Positions 62,301 through 64,000 of a stretch of 64,000 bases of DNA are shown in pieces (the stretch's first letter is position 1; each line of letters starts with the position of its first letter). This DNA comes from Geosiphon pyriformis (Eukaryota > Glomeromycota > Glomeromycetes > Archaeosporales > Geosiphonaceae): the NCBI GenBank assembly GCA_016748015.1, contig JAAOMT010000283.1, positions 201,322-265,321 of the forward strand, in the 5' to 3' direction. Below the pieces are notes generated by a model. The model had not been told where the DNA came from, made no database searches, and saw only the letters and a program-made list of their open reading frames with translations. The position numbers and the translations under genes were made by a program.

Positions 62301-63952
62301 GAAACCCAAGCTTCTTTCCAAGACCCAGAGACTGACTCGCCAACCAAACAGAAATTCAAGAGCACCAAAAGCATATCCAAAACAGATTTGTCACAATGTT
62401 TCCATAATTTATTGGAGATACCAGAAAGACCAGCCGCTTTTCTATCAGGAAGATCCTTAACAACAGCTGACAACTCATCAAAACTAATCGAACACATGAC
62501 ATCAGAGAAAGCACCATCGAACATATAATCCAAAGGCTAATATTGACGAGCCCAATCCTCAGACAAGTCAGACACCACCTCACGTTTTTTGGTCCATCTC
62601 TCCATAATTTCGTCCATCTTAGACTTAACCAACACAGGCTCCAAAATCAACTCATCTTCTACAACCAAATGATCCAGGACCACCTTGCAAAAAGGACGCT
62701 CCAAAACACTCCTAATGGTGTGACTCTTGTTCAGCTCAAAACTCTCCATCCTCTTACCAATAGCCTGCTTAATCGAGGATTCCTCAGTGCACTTAGATTT
62801 CACTAATTTGAAGAAGTGGTATGATTTTCTTGCTTTGGCCAGCGCAAAATGAATAAAATCAGAATTAGAACCTGAAAGAAACAGAGACTTAACTACTGAT
62901 GCACCAGGAGAGTCGAGTCTGTGCCACACCTTCAACAAAGAAGCAAAACCATTACTAGAAGCCAAATGCGAAGCCTTGATCAACTTAGAAACCAGCAGCT
63001 CCAGCTTGTGAAACCTAGAAGAAATCTTGGTAAACACGCCATCAAAACCTTTGAACCATTTTTTTTTAAATGTACCATTCGCTAAAAGAACCATAATCTT
63101 GCGAACAATATCCCACATAGCATCCACGTCAGAAAATCTTACTGCCACACCAAAAGCATCTGAGAATATAGAGACATTAGCAGCTGAGGCATCCCTGAAC
63201 TCCAACCACTTAGCTTTACTGGCACTATTGACATCAAACTTCCAATGGTCTTTATTTGCTTGCTTGCGAAGAGAATTCAAACGTGTATCCAAGAGCCCGC
63301 CCAAACCCAAATCTACTGAAACAGCTTGATGGTCCGTGTCAAAATGCTTACTGACATTCAAAACTTCACGACGCACTATCGCGTTGACAAGACTCGAGGA
63401 GACAAACACGTAATCAATTGTTTTCTTAACACCCCTAGAATTTTCCCAAGTGAGTATTTTTGCAGCCGGATTACCAACTAAAGAATTGACCAGACCCAAA
63501 TCAAAGCATCTTTTGAAACTCGCACTTTTATGAAAGCCATCTTCATTGAAATCGCCACCGAGAATGATGAAAGAAGATTCGTTGACAGTCTTTGCAATGA
63601 GAGAATTGATCTCACCAGCCTGAGAGAACCGAACCACCGAAGAAGCACCAGCATAAAGCCCCAAAATTGACACAGAAAGTTTACCCTCAAAAAGTAATTT
63701 AATGGAAAGGAGCCGACCAGACACCTCAGAAACCTTGCATACATGACGAGCCAAAGAAACGTTCATGATAACAGCAACACCCGCACCCAAGTGCCCAGAG
63801 TCCAAACCAGAAGTGAATACTCAGACACCATTGAACTTGTTTGCAATCTATGAATGAACTCTACTTCTTAATTTCGTTTCAGTAACAATAGAGACCAAAT
63901 TGTTCATGCCCCTGATGTTGCACGTAGCAACTTTCCAGACTAAACTGCTCAT
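59313..63952 (-). pseudogene. LINE copy 3 ORF2: endonuclease, reverse transcriptase, RNase H
   Basis: ATG at 63950-63952. An in-frame loss of about 20 codons follows CNIRGMN. TAG and TGA near 63849 and 63820 replace Trp. 63805-62537 is open with ILGGDFNEDGFHK, TIDYVFVSS and FDTDHQAVSV. TAG 62537-62539 is at the same site as in copy 2. RT (62533-61430) has the intact box ASAFVDDTIWVGSS. TAG 61436 (Gln in copy 2) and a one-base loss precede a TAG at about 61287 (Trp). 61277-59313 is open for 654 residues: RNase H SVYTDGSLSGLGTV, LTELQAIALALE, LFLDSQAALDV, NEHANTL (last Asp changed to Asn), then the finger CLFCGDVETSDHVFSC and the family C-terminus. Confidence 0.94.
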
Positions 63953-64000
63953 TAGGTGAGGGGTAGAGACACCGAAAGCACACCTATACTATCCACTTTG
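63953..64000 (-). pseudogene. C-terminal end of LINE copy 3 ORF1
   Basis: KVDSIGVLSVSLPLT then TAA, directly followed by the ORF2 ATG as TAATGA. Copies 1 and 2 have CAATGA here, so the TAA is a C-to-T change that moved the stop one codon upstream. Confidence 0.6.

Larger units (their letters stand above)
59165..64000 (-). mobile_element. LINE copy 3, 5' part outside window
   Basis: Same family as copies 1 and 2. The tail reads as T-runs at 59165-59200, followed by the conserved 3' box (CTTTCTACATGTGACCAGCC, plus strand). ORF2 is complete but for a small deletion; only the last 15 or so codons of ORF1 lie inside the window. It is the least damaged ORF2 in the C-terminal half. Confidence 0.94.

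Overview
The window is nuclear DNA of a very AT-rich, intron-bearing, repeat-laden eukaryote, most likely an arbuscular-mycorrhizal fungus (Glomeromycotina, Rhizophagus-like). This rests on short GT-AG introns, Sel1-repeat/WW-domain genes, a long T7-like mitochondrial RNA polymerase, abundant Ty3-type and LINE elements, and intergenic DNA of roughly 10-15 % GC. The species is inferred, not proven.

Layout. 1-7250: Ty3-type LTR element E1 on the minus strand, cut by the left window edge. 7251-9147: a 23-bp tandem repeat and a fossil LINE ORF1, which element E2 (9148-17332, minus) interrupts; the fossil appears to resume at 17333-17600. E2 has two 967-bp LTRs. 17650-24520: an AT desert that contains a C-to-T/G-to-A eroded copy of the E2 LTR. 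24590-25345: 3' end of a divergent LINE. 25528-26175: a five-exon LSM5 gene (minus). 26963-33742: LINE copy 1 (minus) with a 12-bp target-site duplication. 35323-40209: mitochondrial RNA polymerase, 11 exons. 41691-43061: a three-exon Sel1/WW gene followed by a decayed gene remnant. 44951-51718: LINE copy 2 (plus). 53814-54970: a two-exon NAD-dependent epimerase-like gene (minus). 55283-58530: non-autonomous LTR element E3 (plus), inserted in the centre of a palindrome. 59165-64000: LINE copy 3 (minus), cut by the right edge.

Four host genes are well supported: LSM5, RPO41-like, Sel1/WW and the epimerase. They sit in islands of ordinary base composition between repeats.

The most unusual system is the E1/E2 retroelement. 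Its polyprotein order is Gag, CCHC knuckle, aspartic protease, an unfamiliar Cys-rich domain, a trimeric-type dUTPase with all five motifs, reverse transcriptase, RNase H and integrase. In E2 the part from Gag to RNase H is in one frame, so dUTPase and Cys-rich domain are built into the polyprotein. Both copies are dead.

The nonsense codons in the LTR and LINE copies are mostly explained by single C:G-to-T:A transitions (Trp to TAG/TGA, Gln to TAA/TAG, Arg CGA to TGA), and catalytic Asp codons have become Asn. Together with the eroded LTR in the desert, this points to a RIP-like or methylation-driven C-to-T process that feeds the AT-rich DNA.
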